DNA of 64,000 nt, taken from NCBI RefSeq assembly GCF_030053115.1, contig NZ_CP125619.1, forward strand, positions 187,001 through 251,000. Reading direction: 5' to 3'. The notes under the pieces are model-generated. The model did no database searches. It was given only the letters and a program-made list of their open reading frames with translations, and was not told the DNA's origin. This document shows positions 1 through 8,574 of the stretch, piece after piece. The translations under genes and the position numbers were made by a program. Source of the DNA: Pseudomonas svalbardensis (lineage in GTDB: Bacteria; Pseudomonadota; Gammaproteobacteria; Pseudomonadales; Pseudomonadaceae). Position 1 is the first letter of the stretch. Each line of letters begins with the position of its first letter.

Positions 1-45
1 AGGCACGAACTCCGGCAAACCCTGAGGCCGTTGCTATGCTTTGAG

Positions 46-74
46 TTGATGAGGTCGCGCGTCGAACTCATCAA
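46..74. repeat. Short inverted repeat before the first gene
   Basis: TTGATGAG at 46-53 is the exact reverse complement of CTCATCAA at 67-74, with a 13-base spacer. No T-run follows, so it is not a convincing terminator. It could be an operator for the gene at 108 or the tail of a feature outside the window. Confidence 0.3.
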
Positions 75-107
75 TCAAGGCTCGCGTTGGTCATGGGGAT
101 TCCAATA

Positions 108-746
108 ATGAAAAACCCTTATGCTCCCGGCTTCTGGTGCGCTATAGCGGCATTGGTGTTGCTATCGGCCACTTATTTCTACGGCATCATGCTGGCCCAC
201 CAGATCGACAAGGCGCTGGTGTTTCTCGACAGCGCCGTGGCACTGATTGCCGTGATGGCAATCGTGGTGGTGGCCTGGGCTTCGGTTCAGGGTCAGCGCA
301 TCAAAAAAAGACAGCTCGAACAAGGCAAGACCCTGGTGCTGATCTGGGACACCAAGGTCGCGCTGCGCCGTGTCGAAACGGTGTTCGATCGGTATTTCTG
401 GGGCAGTTACTGGCAGCCGGGGCGTACGTTCCAGGAAGTCATGGGCGAACTTACCGGCACACCGCTGGAAAAAAGCCTCGAAACCCTGAAAAAACAATGC
501 CAGGCGCTGGACAAGCAAGTGTCCGAGGAGGGCTTGCACTGGCTCAATAACGCCAGGGAACTCTCCGATGTCGCCACCGCCATGGCCCGCGAACGTTATC
601 AACTGGACTTCTGCGACCCGCGCTCGGAATCCCCAAGCGGCACGGCGGTGATCAATCGCGACTTCGAAGTGCTGGTCTATACATGGACCGCACGGCTCAA
701 GAGCTTTGATCATCAGCTGGATGAAATTGAAGTGCAGTATTCATAA
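108..746 (+). CDS. Hypothetical membrane protein with two N-terminal helices
   Basis: I do not recognise the family. The 212-residue product has two hydrophobic segments (about residues 8-30 and 39-61), a basic stretch (QRIKKRQ) after the second, and a soluble, mostly helical C-terminal part of about 150 residues, so it is likely an inner-membrane protein with a cytoplasmic domain. Start: ATG 108 has GGGGA at 95-99 eight bases upstream; ATG 93 in the same frame is the alternative. The last 15 codons have a diverged second copy at 1147-1192, which points to a duplication here. No operon partner is visible. Confidence 0.65.
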   Translation: MKNPYAPGFWCAIAALVLLSATYFYGIMLAHQIDKALVFLDSAVALIAVMAIVVVAWASVQGQRIKKRQLEQGKTLVLIWDTKVALRRVETVFDRYFWGSYWQPGRTFQEVMGELTGTPLEKSLETLKKQCQALDKQVSEEGLHWLNNARELSDVATAMARERYQLDFCDPRSESPSGTAVINRDFEVLVYTWTARLKSFDHQLDEIEVQYS

Positions 747-802
747 GATGGATGGTGTATCGCTATAAAACTTCGGGTTTTAATTCAAAAAAACTATTAA
801 TA

Positions 803-820
803 ACTGTCATTTATGACAGT
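803..820. promoter_or_regulatory. Perfect 8-2-8 palindrome, LexA-box-like
   Basis: ACTGTCAT-TT-ATGACAGT is a perfect palindrome 23 bases before the ATG at 844. Its core fits the general CTGT-N8-ACAG form of a LexA site, although the middle is not the usual alternating AT run. It is probably an operator for the small gene at 844; that LexA is the regulator is inference. Confidence 0.4.
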
Positions 821-843
821 GGTGTGCATCTTTCAAAGGGTCA

Positions 844-1149
844 ATGATTAAAGCTCCTAACATCACAATGGAGCAAAAGAATATGGCCTTCACGGACGAC
901 TCATTCAAAAATGTTTCACCGGGCGACAGTATCTATTTTCACGACACCGATGGAGCGCGAAGAGGAACCTTCCAGTCAGCAAGTAATGGGAAGTTGAGTA
1001 TTTATTGGGCGGCCTACTCAAGAGACGCATCGTTCGAGTACTGGACGATTAAGGACATTGAAGTGAACGGCAAAAAACTTGGGGTTGATGGCAGCCTTAC
1101 TGAAAAACCACAACCTTGGCAACCTTGGCAACCTTCGCAGTATCAATAG
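844..1149 (+). CDS. Small hypothetical protein
   Basis: The 101-residue product (88 if started at ATG 883) has no signal peptide or membrane segment and I do not recognise it. Its middle is rich in aromatic and small residues (SIYF, SIYWAAYS, YWTI), suggesting a compact beta-rich fold. The tail contains PWQPWQP, encoded by a tandem CAACCTTGG repeat near 1111-1139. Start choice is uncertain: ATG 844 has AAAGGG only three bases upstream, ATG 883 has GGAG at 870-873. Base composition is more AT-rich than its neighbours. It sits between the gene at 108 and a fragment resembling that gene's 3' end, so it may have arrived with a rearrangement. The palindrome at 803-820 may control it. Confidence 0.5.
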   Translation: MIKAPNITMEQKNMAFTDDSFKNVSPGDSIYFHDTDGARRGTFQSASNGKLSIYWAAYSRDASFEYWTIKDIEVNGKKLGVDGSLTEKPQPWQPWQPSQYQ

Positions 1150-1192
1150 CTTTACCCATCAGCTTGATGAAAGTGAAGTGCAGTATTCCTGA
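1147..1192 (+). pseudogene. 3'-end remnant of a copy of the gene at 108
   Basis: These 46 bases align without gaps to 701-746, the last codons and stop of the first gene, with about eight differences. Read in the matching frame they encode a tail ending HQLDESEVQYS-stop, against HQLDEIEVQYS-stop in the intact gene. No other part of that gene is present, so only the extreme 3' end of a duplicate survives. Confidence 0.6.
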
Positions 1193-1212
1193 ACCTGTAT
1201 TGGCAGGACTGA

Positions 1213-1284
1213 TGCCTTCGCGAGCAGGCTCACTCCCACAATTGACCGCGTGTCCCTGTGGGAGCGAGCCTGCTCGCGATGGCG
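1213..1284. repeat. REP-type palindromic element
   Basis: Inverted arms read CGCGAGCAGGCTCACTCCCA (from 1219) and TGTGGGAGCGAGCCTGCTCG (1257-1276), separated by about 17 bases. This is the common Pseudomonas REP/REPIN arrangement. The rest of 1150-1473 holds only the remnant at 1147-1192 and presumably the promoter of the next gene. Confidence 0.8.
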
Positions 1285-1473
1285 ATTTCATACCCGCCGA
1301 AACTCTCAACCCCCGCGCACGGTCCATAGACACTCTTTACCTTTAATCATTGGGTCGCCCCGTGCGCCTGATGCTAATCTCCATCGCACTTTTAACGCAG
1401 TCGTGACCGTAACCCGTCATGGGTTCAGGGAAGACGACCACACCTTCAACAACGGACATTGATCGGGTCATTC

Positions 1474-2979
1474 ATGAATAAATCTGCAGGCGTGCTTCTT
1501 GGAATCGTCGTTGCCATCGGTGCAATCAGCGCCGGCGGTGCCTGGTACACCGGCACCAAACTCGAAGGTGTGCTGAACACCTCGATCGCCGACGCCAACA
1601 AAGAGCTGCAAACCGCGCTGGTCGGTTCCAACGGCACGGCGTCGCTGGAGCTGGTGTCGCTGGAACGCCATGTGTTCAGCAGCACCGCGCACTACCGCCT
1701 CAAGGGCGAAGGCGAGATGTTCGGTGAAGCACCGGTGGAGTTGCTGTTCGTCGATCGCATCGAGCACGGCCCGCTGCCGTTTTCACGCCTGGTGTCGCTG
1801 AAGTGGCTGCCGGTTCTGGCCACCAGTCACTACGAACTTGAAAGAACGCCGACCACCGAGAAATGGTTCGCCGCTGCCAAGGACAAATCGCCACTCACGG
1901 GCGTGGTCAACATCGGTTACGACAATGCCACCAACGGCACCCTGAAATTGCTGCCGCTGGACGTGGCGCTTGACGACAAGTCCAGCCTGAAGTTTTCCGG
2001 GCTGAACCTCGATGTCGCCGCCAGCGCTCAAGCGCAGAAGGTCAAGGCCGACGGTTACATGGACAGCCTGACACTGAGCACGGTGGCTGAAGATCAGACG
2101 CCGGTGAAGGTCGAACTGAACGGTCTGACCCTGGCCAGCAACCTGACAAAAAGTACCTACGGCTACTACACCGGCGAGAACACCGTCGAGCTGACCGACA
2201 GCAAGACCACCTTCGGCGCCAAGCAGTCAGTCTTGGGTTTCAAGAAGTTTGAAATGAAGAACCAGACCGAGGAATCCGGCACCAGCGCTTCGGGGCGTGC
2301 CGATTACAAGGTGGGGGAGGTGACCCTGAACGGCAAGGCTGTCGGGTCTGCGCAGATGGCCATGAGCCTGAAGAACCTCGACATCCCGGCAACAATGTCG
2401 CTGATGCAGATTTACCAGACCAAACTGCAACCGTACGAGAGGGCCGCCGCTGAGGCCGTGGCTGCGGGTGAACCGGCGCCAGAGCTGGTCCTGACCCCGG
2501 CCGAAGAGGCGCAGGTCAAAACCGGCCTGGAGAAACTGCTGGCCGCCGGCCCGCAGGTCGCCTTGGAGAATCTGTCGTTCAACACCCCCAATGGCGAAAG
2601 CCGCGCCAACCTGGTGCTCGACCTGACCAAACCACAATCCATGGACCTGCCGCCGGACCAGCTGACCCAACAACTGATCGCGCTGCTTGACGTCAACGTG
2701 AAAGTGTCCAAGCCAATGCTCGTTGACCTGCTGAGCGTGCAGTCGCAAATCGACGGTCAGACCGACGCCAAGCTCATCGCCGATCAGGCCACCGCCACCG
2801 CCGACATGTTTGGCAGCATGGCAGTCGGCACGCAGTTGGCAAAACTGGAGGGCAACGACATCGTCGCCAAACTGCACTACGCCAGTAATCAGGTGGAATT
2901 CAACGGCCAGAAGATGACCGTCGAAGAGTTTGTCGGGTTTGTCATGAGCAAATTCGGCGGTAATGTCACCGTCCAGTAA
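1474..2979 (+). CDS. YdgA family (DUF945) protein
   Basis: The 501-residue protein has an N-terminal hydrophobic segment (about residues 5-23) acting as signal anchor, then a long periplasmic region rich in short beta strands and small residues, with a conserved-looking stretch around the NLDIPATMSLMQIY region. This is the layout of the YdgA/DUF945 family of envelope proteins of unknown biochemical role. ATG 1474 (MNKSAG) is preferred over an in-frame TTG at 1459 because the hydrophobic segment then starts at the usual distance from the N-terminus. It is monocistronic and followed directly by a strong terminator. Confidence 0.8.
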   Translation: MNKSAGVLLGIVVAIGAISAGGAWYTGTKLEGVLNTSIADANKELQTALVGSNGTASLELVSLERHVFSSTAHYRLKGEGEMFGEAPVELLFVDRIEHGPLPFSRLVSLKWLPVLATSHYELERTPTTEKWFAAAKDKSPLTGVVNIGYDNATNGTLKLLPLDVALDDKSSLKFSGLNLDVAASAQAQKVKADGYMDSLTLSTVAEDQTPVKVELNGLTLASNLTKSTYGYYTGENTVELTDSKTTFGAKQSVLGFKKFEMKNQTEESGTSASGRADYKVGEVTLNGKAVGSAQMAMSLKNLDIPATMSLMQIYQTKLQPYERAAAEAVAAGEPAPELVLTPAEEAQVKTGLEKLLAAGPQVALENLSFNTPNGESRANLVLDLTKPQSMDLPPDQLTQQLIALLDVNVKVSKPMLVDLLSVQSQIDGQTDAKLIADQATATADMFGSMAVGTQLAKLEGNDIVAKLHYASNQVEFNGQKMTVEEFVGFVMSKFGGNVTVQ

Positions 2980-2999
2980 AACCAGGGCTTACAGACCAA

Positions 3000-3037
3000 C
3001 GCCCGGCCTCTGCGCAACGCAGACGCCGGGCGTTTTG
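3000..3037 (+). terminator. Rho-independent terminator after ydgA-like gene
   Basis: CGCCCGGC pairs with GCCGGGCG, the inner CTCTGCG/CGCAGAC region extends the hairpin, and TTTT follows. It lies 20 bases past the stop at 2979 and separates that gene from the converging reductase gene. Confidence 0.85.
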
Positions 3038-3069
3038 CTGTCTGGCGTTTGAAACGGGGGGAACAGCCG

Positions 3070-4599
3070 CTAATTCAAGTCCCGAATCAGCCGCCACGCC
3101 TCATCCACCGGCAGCGGCTGTTTCATCCGTTCGGCGAGCAGCGCGATTGCACGTTCTTCATCGCATGCCACCGCGGCGACCACCAACCCGTCCTTGCCGA
3201 ACAGGCCGATAAAGGGTGGATGGTCAGGATCGCCTTTGAACTCGACCTCATCCCAGGTCGCGGCGTGGCCGAGGTAGTCGTAGTTTTTACCGAAGTGCCA
3301 GGTCCAGAAATAGGGCACGTCGAGGTAATGCTCGTCGCCGCCGAGCATGTTCATCGCAGCGATCCGTGCCTGTTGTTGTGCCAGGCGCCAGTGTTCGATC
3401 CGTTGGGACTGGCCGTTGAGCGGGAAGGTCGCGATATCGCCGGCGGCCCAAAGCCCATCGGTCACGCGCATTCCGCCGTCGACCTTCAGCGACTGGTCTT
3501 TTTCCAGGGGAAGGCCGGTAAATGCGCCGGTTGCCGGGCTGACGCCAATGCCGACCAACACCAGATCCGCCGGTAAACGTTGACCGTTGTCCAGGCGCAC
3601 CGCTTCGACGCTGGCGGTTCCTTCGATGTGCGTTGCGTTGCCATCCGTATGAAACACCACGCCGTTGGCCTCGTGCAGGGCACGAATCGATTTGCCGACG
3701 GCATCGCCAAACTGTTTGGCAAAAGGCACTGCGTGGCGGGCCAGAACGGTGACTTCCAGACCGTATTGACGCAGGGAAGAAGCGGACTCCATGGCAATAA
3801 AACTGTCGCCGATGATCACCGCTCGTTGGCCTGGTTTTGCCGAGCCCAGAATCCGCTGCGCCTGATCCTTCGAACGCAGCACGAACACCTGCGGCAGATC
3901 GGCGCCAGGCAGCGTAAGCGGATTGGGTGTGCCACCGGTGGAGAGCAGGGCAGCGTCGTAACTCAGCGATTGACCATCAGCCAGGCGCAACGTTTTGTTC
4001 GCGGCGTCCAGGCTCGTCACTTCAGCGTTTATTCGCTCAATGCGCTGTTCGCGGTAAAAGTTTTCATCACGCAGCGGCGGGACTTCTTCCAGCGGCATCT
4101 CCCCGGCAATCACGAATTTACTCAAGACCGTGCGGTCGTAACCGGCGTCGGTTTCACGGTCGATCAACAGCACCCGGCCACCGAAGCCCTTTTCGCGCAA
4201 CGCCGCCGCGCACGCCGTGCCTGCCGCACCGGCACCGATGATCACAAACGTTCGCTCGTCGTCCGCCGGTGGGGTGTGAGCGTCCGACATCGGCTGATCG
4301 TCGACCCAGACCTCGTCATCGCGTACTTCCAGCGGATAGCGCTTGAGGCTGTCCAGGGCCGGCGGTTCGCACAGCGCACCGTCCTCGATCCGATACGCAG
4401 CCTTGTGCCACGGGCAGATCAAACGTCCGTGGCACAGAGCACCGTCGGCCAGCGGCGCCCCGGCATGGGGGCATTCGCCCTGAAAGGCGCGCAGATGATC
4501 GCCCACCCGCAGCAGGACAATTTTCGTGTCTGCGATCTGGACCTCAAGGCCCCGGTTTTCGGACACATCGGCGAAACGGGCGACGCGGTGCAGTGCCAT
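3070..4599 (-). CDS. Rieske domain FAD/NAD-dependent oxidoreductase
   Basis: The 509-residue protein fuses an N-terminal Rieske [2Fe-2S] ferredoxin domain (CPH near residue 40, CPWH near residue 62) to an AIF/rubredoxin-reductase type flavoprotein. The FAD Rossmann motif is IIGAGAAGTACAAALREKG near residue 125, a second GDSFIAMESA motif marks the NAD(P)H site, ATGAFTGLPLE and GLWAAGDIATF are typical of the family, and a reductase C-terminal domain follows. Such proteins pass electrons from NAD(P)H through FAD to an iron-sulfur centre; the partner is unknown. Start: ATG 4599, with GGAGAG just upstream on the coding strand; GTG 4605 is the in-frame alternative. Single gene, convergent with its left neighbour. 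Confidence 0.88.
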   Translation of the reverse strand: MALHRVARFADVSENRGLEVQIADTKIVLLRVGDHLRAFQGECPHAGAPLADGALCHGRLICPWHKAAYRIEDGALCEPPALDSLKRYPLEVRDDEVWVDDQPMSDAHTPPADDERTFVIIGAGAAGTACAAALREKGFGGRVLLIDRETDAGYDRTVLSKFVIAGEMPLEEVPPLRDENFYREQRIERINAEVTSLDAANKTLRLADGQSLSYDAALLSTGGTPNPLTLPGADLPQVFVLRSKDQAQRILGSAKPGQRAVIIGDSFIAMESASSLRQYGLEVTVLARHAVPFAKQFGDAVGKSIRALHEANGVVFHTDGNATHIEGTASVEAVRLDNGQRLPADLVLVGIGVSPATGAFTGLPLEKDQSLKVDGGMRVTDGLWAAGDIATFPLNGQSQRIEHWRLAQQQARIAAMNMLGGDEHYLDVPYFWTWHFGKNYDYLGHAATWDEVEFKGDPDHPPFIGLFGKDGLVVAAVACDEERAIALLAERMKQPLPVDEAWRLIRDLN

Positions 4600-4738
4600 G
4601 ATCACTCTCCAGGCAAGCGTTTCACTTAAGAGTTTGGCGCTTATCTGGAGGTTCAGCCAATTCCCGCTGCCACCGAATGAACGGTCCGGCTATAGTTTGC
4701 ACGCCGACGACGGCCCCACCCGCACAAGGTGCTCCGGT

Positions 4739-5299
4739 ATGACCCGATTGACCTCTCTGAACCCTTGGCTGGCGGCCGTTGCAGTCGCCTTTTGCGTGCA
4801 GTTTCCGGCGCAGGCACAGGAGCGTTTCACCTTGAACATCCCGGGTGTCACCGACGATCGACTGTTCACCTCGGCTGCCGCCAGCGATGCGCCCAATTGT
4901 GGTGGGCACAACCAGTCACCCGCCTTGAATTGGAACGCCGGCCCGGCGGGCACCCTCAGTTACGCCATTGTCATGCACGATCCTGACGGCCAAAAAGGCC
5001 AAGGCGTTGATCACTGGGTGCATTACGGCATCAAAGCCACGACTCATCAGATTGCCGCCGGTGTCGGCGCAAAATCCGCCCTGGAAGGCGTCGGTGGCAC
5101 CAACAGCAAAGGCACCACCGGTTATGTCGGTCCTTGCCCGCCGGTCGGCGACAGCGCGCACCACTACATCATCCAGCTCTACGCCCTGGACCTGGCGCCG
5201 GAAGCTTTGCCCGCCGGCCTGACACGCGCGCAGCTACTGGAAAAAATCAAAGGCCATGTGCTGAAAAACAGCAGTGTGGTACGGCGTTATCACCGCTGA
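4739..5299 (+). CDS. Periplasmic PEBP-family protein (YbhB/YbcL)
   Basis: The 186-residue product starts with a Sec signal peptide (cleavage probably after QAQA near residue 26). The mature part matches the YbhB/YbcL branch of the phosphatidylethanolamine-binding/Raf-kinase-inhibitor-like family: NQSPALNW, AIVMHDPDG, DHWVHYGI, and the GYVGPCPPVGDSAHHY block that forms the anion pocket. The bacterial function is unknown. The open frame extends upstream to 4526 over the reductase gene, but ATG 4739 gives the signal peptide, so the longer version is rejected. Confidence 0.85.
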   Translation: MTRLTSLNPWLAAVAVAFCVQFPAQAQERFTLNIPGVTDDRLFTSAAASDAPNCGGHNQSPALNWNAGPAGTLSYAIVMHDPDGQKGQGVDHWVHYGIKATTHQIAAGVGAKSALEGVGGTNSKGTTGYVGPCPPVGDSAHHYIIQLYALDLAPEALPAGLTRAQLLEKIKGHVLKNSSVVRRYHR

Positions 5300-5386
5300 A
5301 GTTTTTTTCAGCGGCCTTAACCCGAATCTACCGGGCTGTCCGTCTCAGAGGATGAATGGATCAATTTCCTCCTGAGGTCAGCCCCC

Positions 5387-7099
5387 ATGTCCCTCCCTCT
5401 GCATTTCCTCCGCCCGGCCGCCCAGGGTTTCGCCGCCGGGTTGCTGCTGGCCATTGCCGGTTGCGGCGTTTCGTCCAAGCCTGATTCCGCTTCGGTTCCG
5501 CCACCGGCTCAAGCTGCGCTGCCGGCTGAAGCATTGGTGCGCAACGAGGCTGTCATGGCGGACTCCACGATGGCCAAGCGCAGCGTGCGTCCGGCGCCGA
5601 TGGCGAGCTATGCACTGATGTCCGCGGGCGAGGCATCTCCGAATGGATATCGGGATGAGCAGCGGGAGCAGTATCAAGCGTTGGCGGATAACCCGATTCA
5701 CAGCGTGGCCGAAGCGCCTGTCTCGACCTTCAGCGCCGACGTCGACACCGGTGCTTATGCCAACGTCCGCCGCTTGCTCAATCAGGGGCGCCTGCCACCG
5801 GAAGGTGCGGTGCGACTGGAGGAAATGGTCAATTACTTTCCCTACGATTACGCATTGCCCACCGATGGCTCGCCTTTCGGCGTGACCACAGAGCTGGCGC
5901 CGTCGCCGTGGAGCCCGCATACCCGATTGCTTCGCATCGGCATCAAGGCCTCGGACCGCGCGGTGGCGGAACTGGCCCCGGCGAACCTGGTGTTTCTGGT
6001 GGACGTATCCGGCTCGATGGACCGACGCGAAGGTTTGCCGCTGGTCAAAAGCACCCTGAAGTTGCTGGTCGATCAATTGCGCGAGCAGGACCGGGTTTCA
6101 TTAGTCGTCTATGCCGGTGATTCGCGTGTGGTGCTGGAGCCGACCTCCGGACGTGACAAAGCGAAGATTCGTACCGCCATTGATCAACTGACCGCAGGCG
6201 GCTCCACCGCCGGAGCGTCAGGCATCGAACTGGCTTATCAGATGGCGCAGCAGGCGTTTATTCCCAAGGGCATCAACCGCATCCTGCTGGCCACCGACGG
6301 TGACTTCAACGTCGGTATCAGCGACTTCGACAGCCTCAAGCAAATGGCTGTGGATAAACGCAAGACCGGCGTTTCCCTGACCACGTTGGGGTTTGGTGTG
6401 GATAACTACAATGAACACCTGATGGAGCAATTGGCCGATGCCGGCGATGGCAACTATGCCTATATCGATAACCTGCGCGAGGCGCGCAAGGTGCTGGTGG
6501 ATCAACTCGGTTCGACCCTGGCGGTCGTGGCGAAGAACGTGAAGTTGCAAGTGGAGTTCAATCCGGCACAGGTCAGTGAATATCGGCTGTTGGGGTATGA
6601 GAATCGTGCGTTGAAGCGTGAGGATTTCGCTAACGACAAGGTTGATGCCGGTGAAGTGGGTGCAGGGCATACGGTGACTGCGTTGTACGAAATTGTACCC
6701 AAGGGTGAAAAGGGTTGGCTGGAGCCGCTGCGGTACGGCAATCCTGGGGCCGTTGTTTCCGAAAAGACCGGGGAACTGGCGATGTTGCGAGTGCGGTATC
6801 AGCTACCTGAGGGTGGGAGTAGTCGCTTGATCGAGCGGCCGATTGCGGGTGGTTTTGAAGGCAAAGCCAGTGACGACCTAAGATTTGCGGCGGCCGTGGC
6901 GGCGTTTTCCCAGCAGCTCAAGGACGGGCGTTATACCGGCGATTTCAGCCTGAAGGACACCGAGGCTTTGGCGCGCGGTGCGCGGGGCGAAGATCGATTT
7001 GGTCTGCGTGCAGAGTTCGTGCAGTTGGTGGAGTTGGCGCAAAGTCTGCGAACCACGACTGCATCCAATAGTGAGCCGCTTAAAGGAGGCTACAACTGA
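5387..7099 (+). CDS. VWA-domain lipoprotein, YfbK family
   Basis: The 570-residue protein has a lipoprotein signal (AIAGC, Cys26) and a low-complexity linker, then the YfbK-type N-terminal domain (TFSADVDTGAYANVRR), a von Willebrand factor A domain with the metal-binding DVSGS motif (Asp near residue 206), and the C-terminal DUF3520-like region. Such proteins bind partners through the MIDAS metal site; the partner is unknown. The stop at 7097-7099 is followed at once by the sigma factor ATG (7101), whose AAAGGAGG ribosome site lies inside the end of this gene, so the genes are probably translationally coupled. An envelope VWA protein with a sigma/anti-sigma pair suggests envelope signalling (inference). 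Confidence 0.88.
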   Translation: MSLPLHFLRPAAQGFAAGLLLAIAGCGVSSKPDSASVPPPAQAALPAEALVRNEAVMADSTMAKRSVRPAPMASYALMSAGEASPNGYRDEQREQYQALADNPIHSVAEAPVSTFSADVDTGAYANVRRLLNQGRLPPEGAVRLEEMVNYFPYDYALPTDGSPFGVTTELAPSPWSPHTRLLRIGIKASDRAVAELAPANLVFLVDVSGSMDRREGLPLVKSTLKLLVDQLREQDRVSLVVYAGDSRVVLEPTSGRDKAKIRTAIDQLTAGGSTAGASGIELAYQMAQQAFIPKGINRILLATDGDFNVGISDFDSLKQMAVDKRKTGVSLTTLGFGVDNYNEHLMEQLADAGDGNYAYIDNLREARKVLVDQLGSTLAVVAKNVKLQVEFNPAQVSEYRLLGYENRALKREDFANDKVDAGEVGAGHTVTALYEIVPKGEKGWLEPLRYGNPGAVVSEKTGELAMLRVRYQLPEGGSSRLIERPIAGGFEGKASDDLRFAAAVAAFSQQLKDGRYTGDFSLKDTEALARGARGEDRFGLRAEFVQLVELAQSLRTTTASNSEPLKGGYN

Positions 7100-7100
7100 A

Positions 7101-7667
7101 ATGTCAGCGCCTGAATCGAGCGACGAATCGCTACTGGCCCGTTATCGCGCAGGCGACGGGCCGGCGTTCGAGATTCTGTACGCCCGTCACCGCCAAGGGC
7201 TCTACCGATTCCTGCTTGGCCTGAGTGGCAAGTCCGAGCTGGCGGAAGAGGTTTACCAGGACACCTGGCTGAGCCTGATCCGCAGCACCAGTCAGCCACA
7301 AGGCAGGGCGAATTTTCGTACCTGGCTTTACCAGATTGCCCGCAACCGCCTGATCGATCACTGGCGCAAACACGGAATCCACTACCCCTTGCACGACAGC
7401 TATGACGAACAGATCCACGCGCTGAGCGATGACGCTACTGATCCCGAACAACTGCTGAGCCTGAGCCGAGACAACCAGCGCCTCGAAGCGGCCCTGCAAA
7501 ACCTGCCCGCTGACCAGCGCGAAGTGTTCCTGCTGCGCGCTCACGGCGATCTCGACCTGCCGCAGATCGCCACCCTCACCGAAACACCGCTGGAAACCGT
7601 CAAAAGCCGCTTGCGCTACGCCCAGCAAAAACTGCGTCGGCTGCTGGCCGAGGAGGTATTGACATGA
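7101..7667 (+). CDS. ECF-family RNA polymerase sigma factor
   Basis: The 188-residue product has sigma region 2 (FEILYARHRQGLYRFLLG, EEVYQDTWLSLIR, FRTWLYQIARNRLIDHWR) and region 4 (LPADQREVFLLRAHGDLDLPQIA, ETVKSRLRYAQQKLRRLL), the two-domain layout of ECF sigma factors. Start at ATG 7101 after a strong AAAGGAGGC site at 7082-7090; the frame is open further upstream but that would overlap the VWA gene. It overlaps the next gene by ATGA (7664-7667), as sigma/anti-sigma pairs often do. Its target promoters cannot be read from this window. Confidence 0.92.
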   Translation: MSAPESSDESLLARYRAGDGPAFEILYARHRQGLYRFLLGLSGKSELAEEVYQDTWLSLIRSTSQPQGRANFRTWLYQIARNRLIDHWRKHGIHYPLHDSYDEQIHALSDDATDPEQLLSLSRDNQRLEAALQNLPADQREVFLLRAHGDLDLPQIATLTETPLETVKSRLRYAQQKLRRLLAEEVLT

Positions 7668-8287
7668 CTGACGCCCGACCTACACCAGAAGACCAAGTGC
7701 TACAGCATTTTCGCGAGCATGCGAGCGGCGAACCACCGTCCCATCTCGACGCTTTCATCCTGGCCACAGCGCAACGCGAAGCCCCTGCACAGAAACCAGG
7801 TCTGTGGAAACGCTGGGTCCAGGCCTGCCAGAAACCCCGCTGGCAGGTCGCATTTGCCAGCCTCGTCGGTGTGGCCCTGATGCTTGCACTGGTGCAACGT
7901 ACGGAGGAGCAACTGCCGAGCTACGACTTCGCCCCGGCCCCCAAAGCGTCTGCACCGGCCGCCAAAAAAGAAGCACCGTCATCGGCTGCGCGTTCTCTGG
8001 CTGCCCCGGCCGGCGCCATGTCCGCGCCAGAGCTTGCGGCCCCAATGGCCGATCTTGCTGCCCCAGCGCAGAGCGAATCGATCAGCGCTGAAATGGCTGA
8101 CGAAGCGAAGGTCAGCAAACGCCCGGCGATAGCTCCGGCAAAGTTTATCGACGATCAATTAAGGGAAGTGATCCGCCTGCAAAAGGCTGGTCAGGCTCAA
8201 GCGGCCGCTGACCTGATGGCGACATTGCACAAACGCTTTCCCAAGGAAAATCTCACGGCCAGACTCAAGGATTTGCAGAAAAACTGA
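7664..8287 (+). CDS. Probable anti-sigma protein, single membrane segment
   Basis: The 207-residue protein has a soluble N-terminal part of about 58 residues with a central helix (HLDAFILATAQREA), one membrane segment (about residues 60-78), an Ala/Pro-rich linker (about 85-140) and a small helical C-terminal domain (FIDDQLREVIRLQKAGQAQAAADL). Topology and the four-base overlap with the ECF sigma gene support an anti-sigma role. No classical zinc-binding HxxxCxxC motif is visible, so the assignment rests on context. The C-terminal domain, expected in the periplasm, could contact the VWA lipoprotein (inference). Confidence 0.7.
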   Translation: MTDARPTPEDQVLQHFREHASGEPPSHLDAFILATAQREAPAQKPGLWKRWVQACQKPRWQVAFASLVGVALMLALVQRTEEQLPSYDFAPAPKASAPAAKKEAPSSAARSLAAPAGAMSAPELAAPMADLAAPAQSESISAEMADEAKVSKRPAIAPAKFIDDQLREVIRLQKAGQAQAAADLMATLHKRFPKENLTARLKDLQKN

Positions 8288-8367
8288 GAGGCAGAGCGGT
8301 CAGTCATTTGGCATCGACACCCGAAAGCGCGCACTATCGGCCTATAGCCGATGCGTTGGAGGTAGCC

Positions 8368-8574
8368 ATGGCGAAAAAAATCGACCGCATCGCCCAAATG
8401 CTCAACTGCCCGGTGAAGGGGCAGGAATTACGGCGAGCGGTGACTGAGAGTCGTAAGGAGTTTCTGCTGGCGAAGCTGGCAGAAGAAGCGGTAGAGGAAG
8501 ACGTTCTTGATGATGAAGTGATCGAGGATGAAGAGGATGATGAATACGACGAGTTTGATTGGACGACAGAATGA
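8368..8574 (+). CDS. Small acidic protein
   Basis: The 68-residue product has a basic N-terminal half (MAKKIDRIAQMLNCPVKGQELRRAVTESRKE) and an extremely acidic tail, with about 18 Asp/Glu among the last 26 residues. I do not recognise a named family. ATG 8368 is chosen for its TGGAGG site at 8357-8362; the frame opens at 8308 without one. A terminator begins at its stop codon, so it ends its own transcript. The acidic tail could mimic nucleic acid or bind metal or basic proteins, but nothing proves this. Confidence 0.65.
   Translation: MAKKIDRIAQMLNCPVKGQELRRAVTESRKEFLLAKLAEEAVEEDVLDDEVIEDEEDDEYDEFDWTTE

Noticed and set aside
3580..4629. A 349-codon frame antisense to the Rieske reductase
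   Set aside because: Antisense to a gene with complete motifs; no domain of its own.
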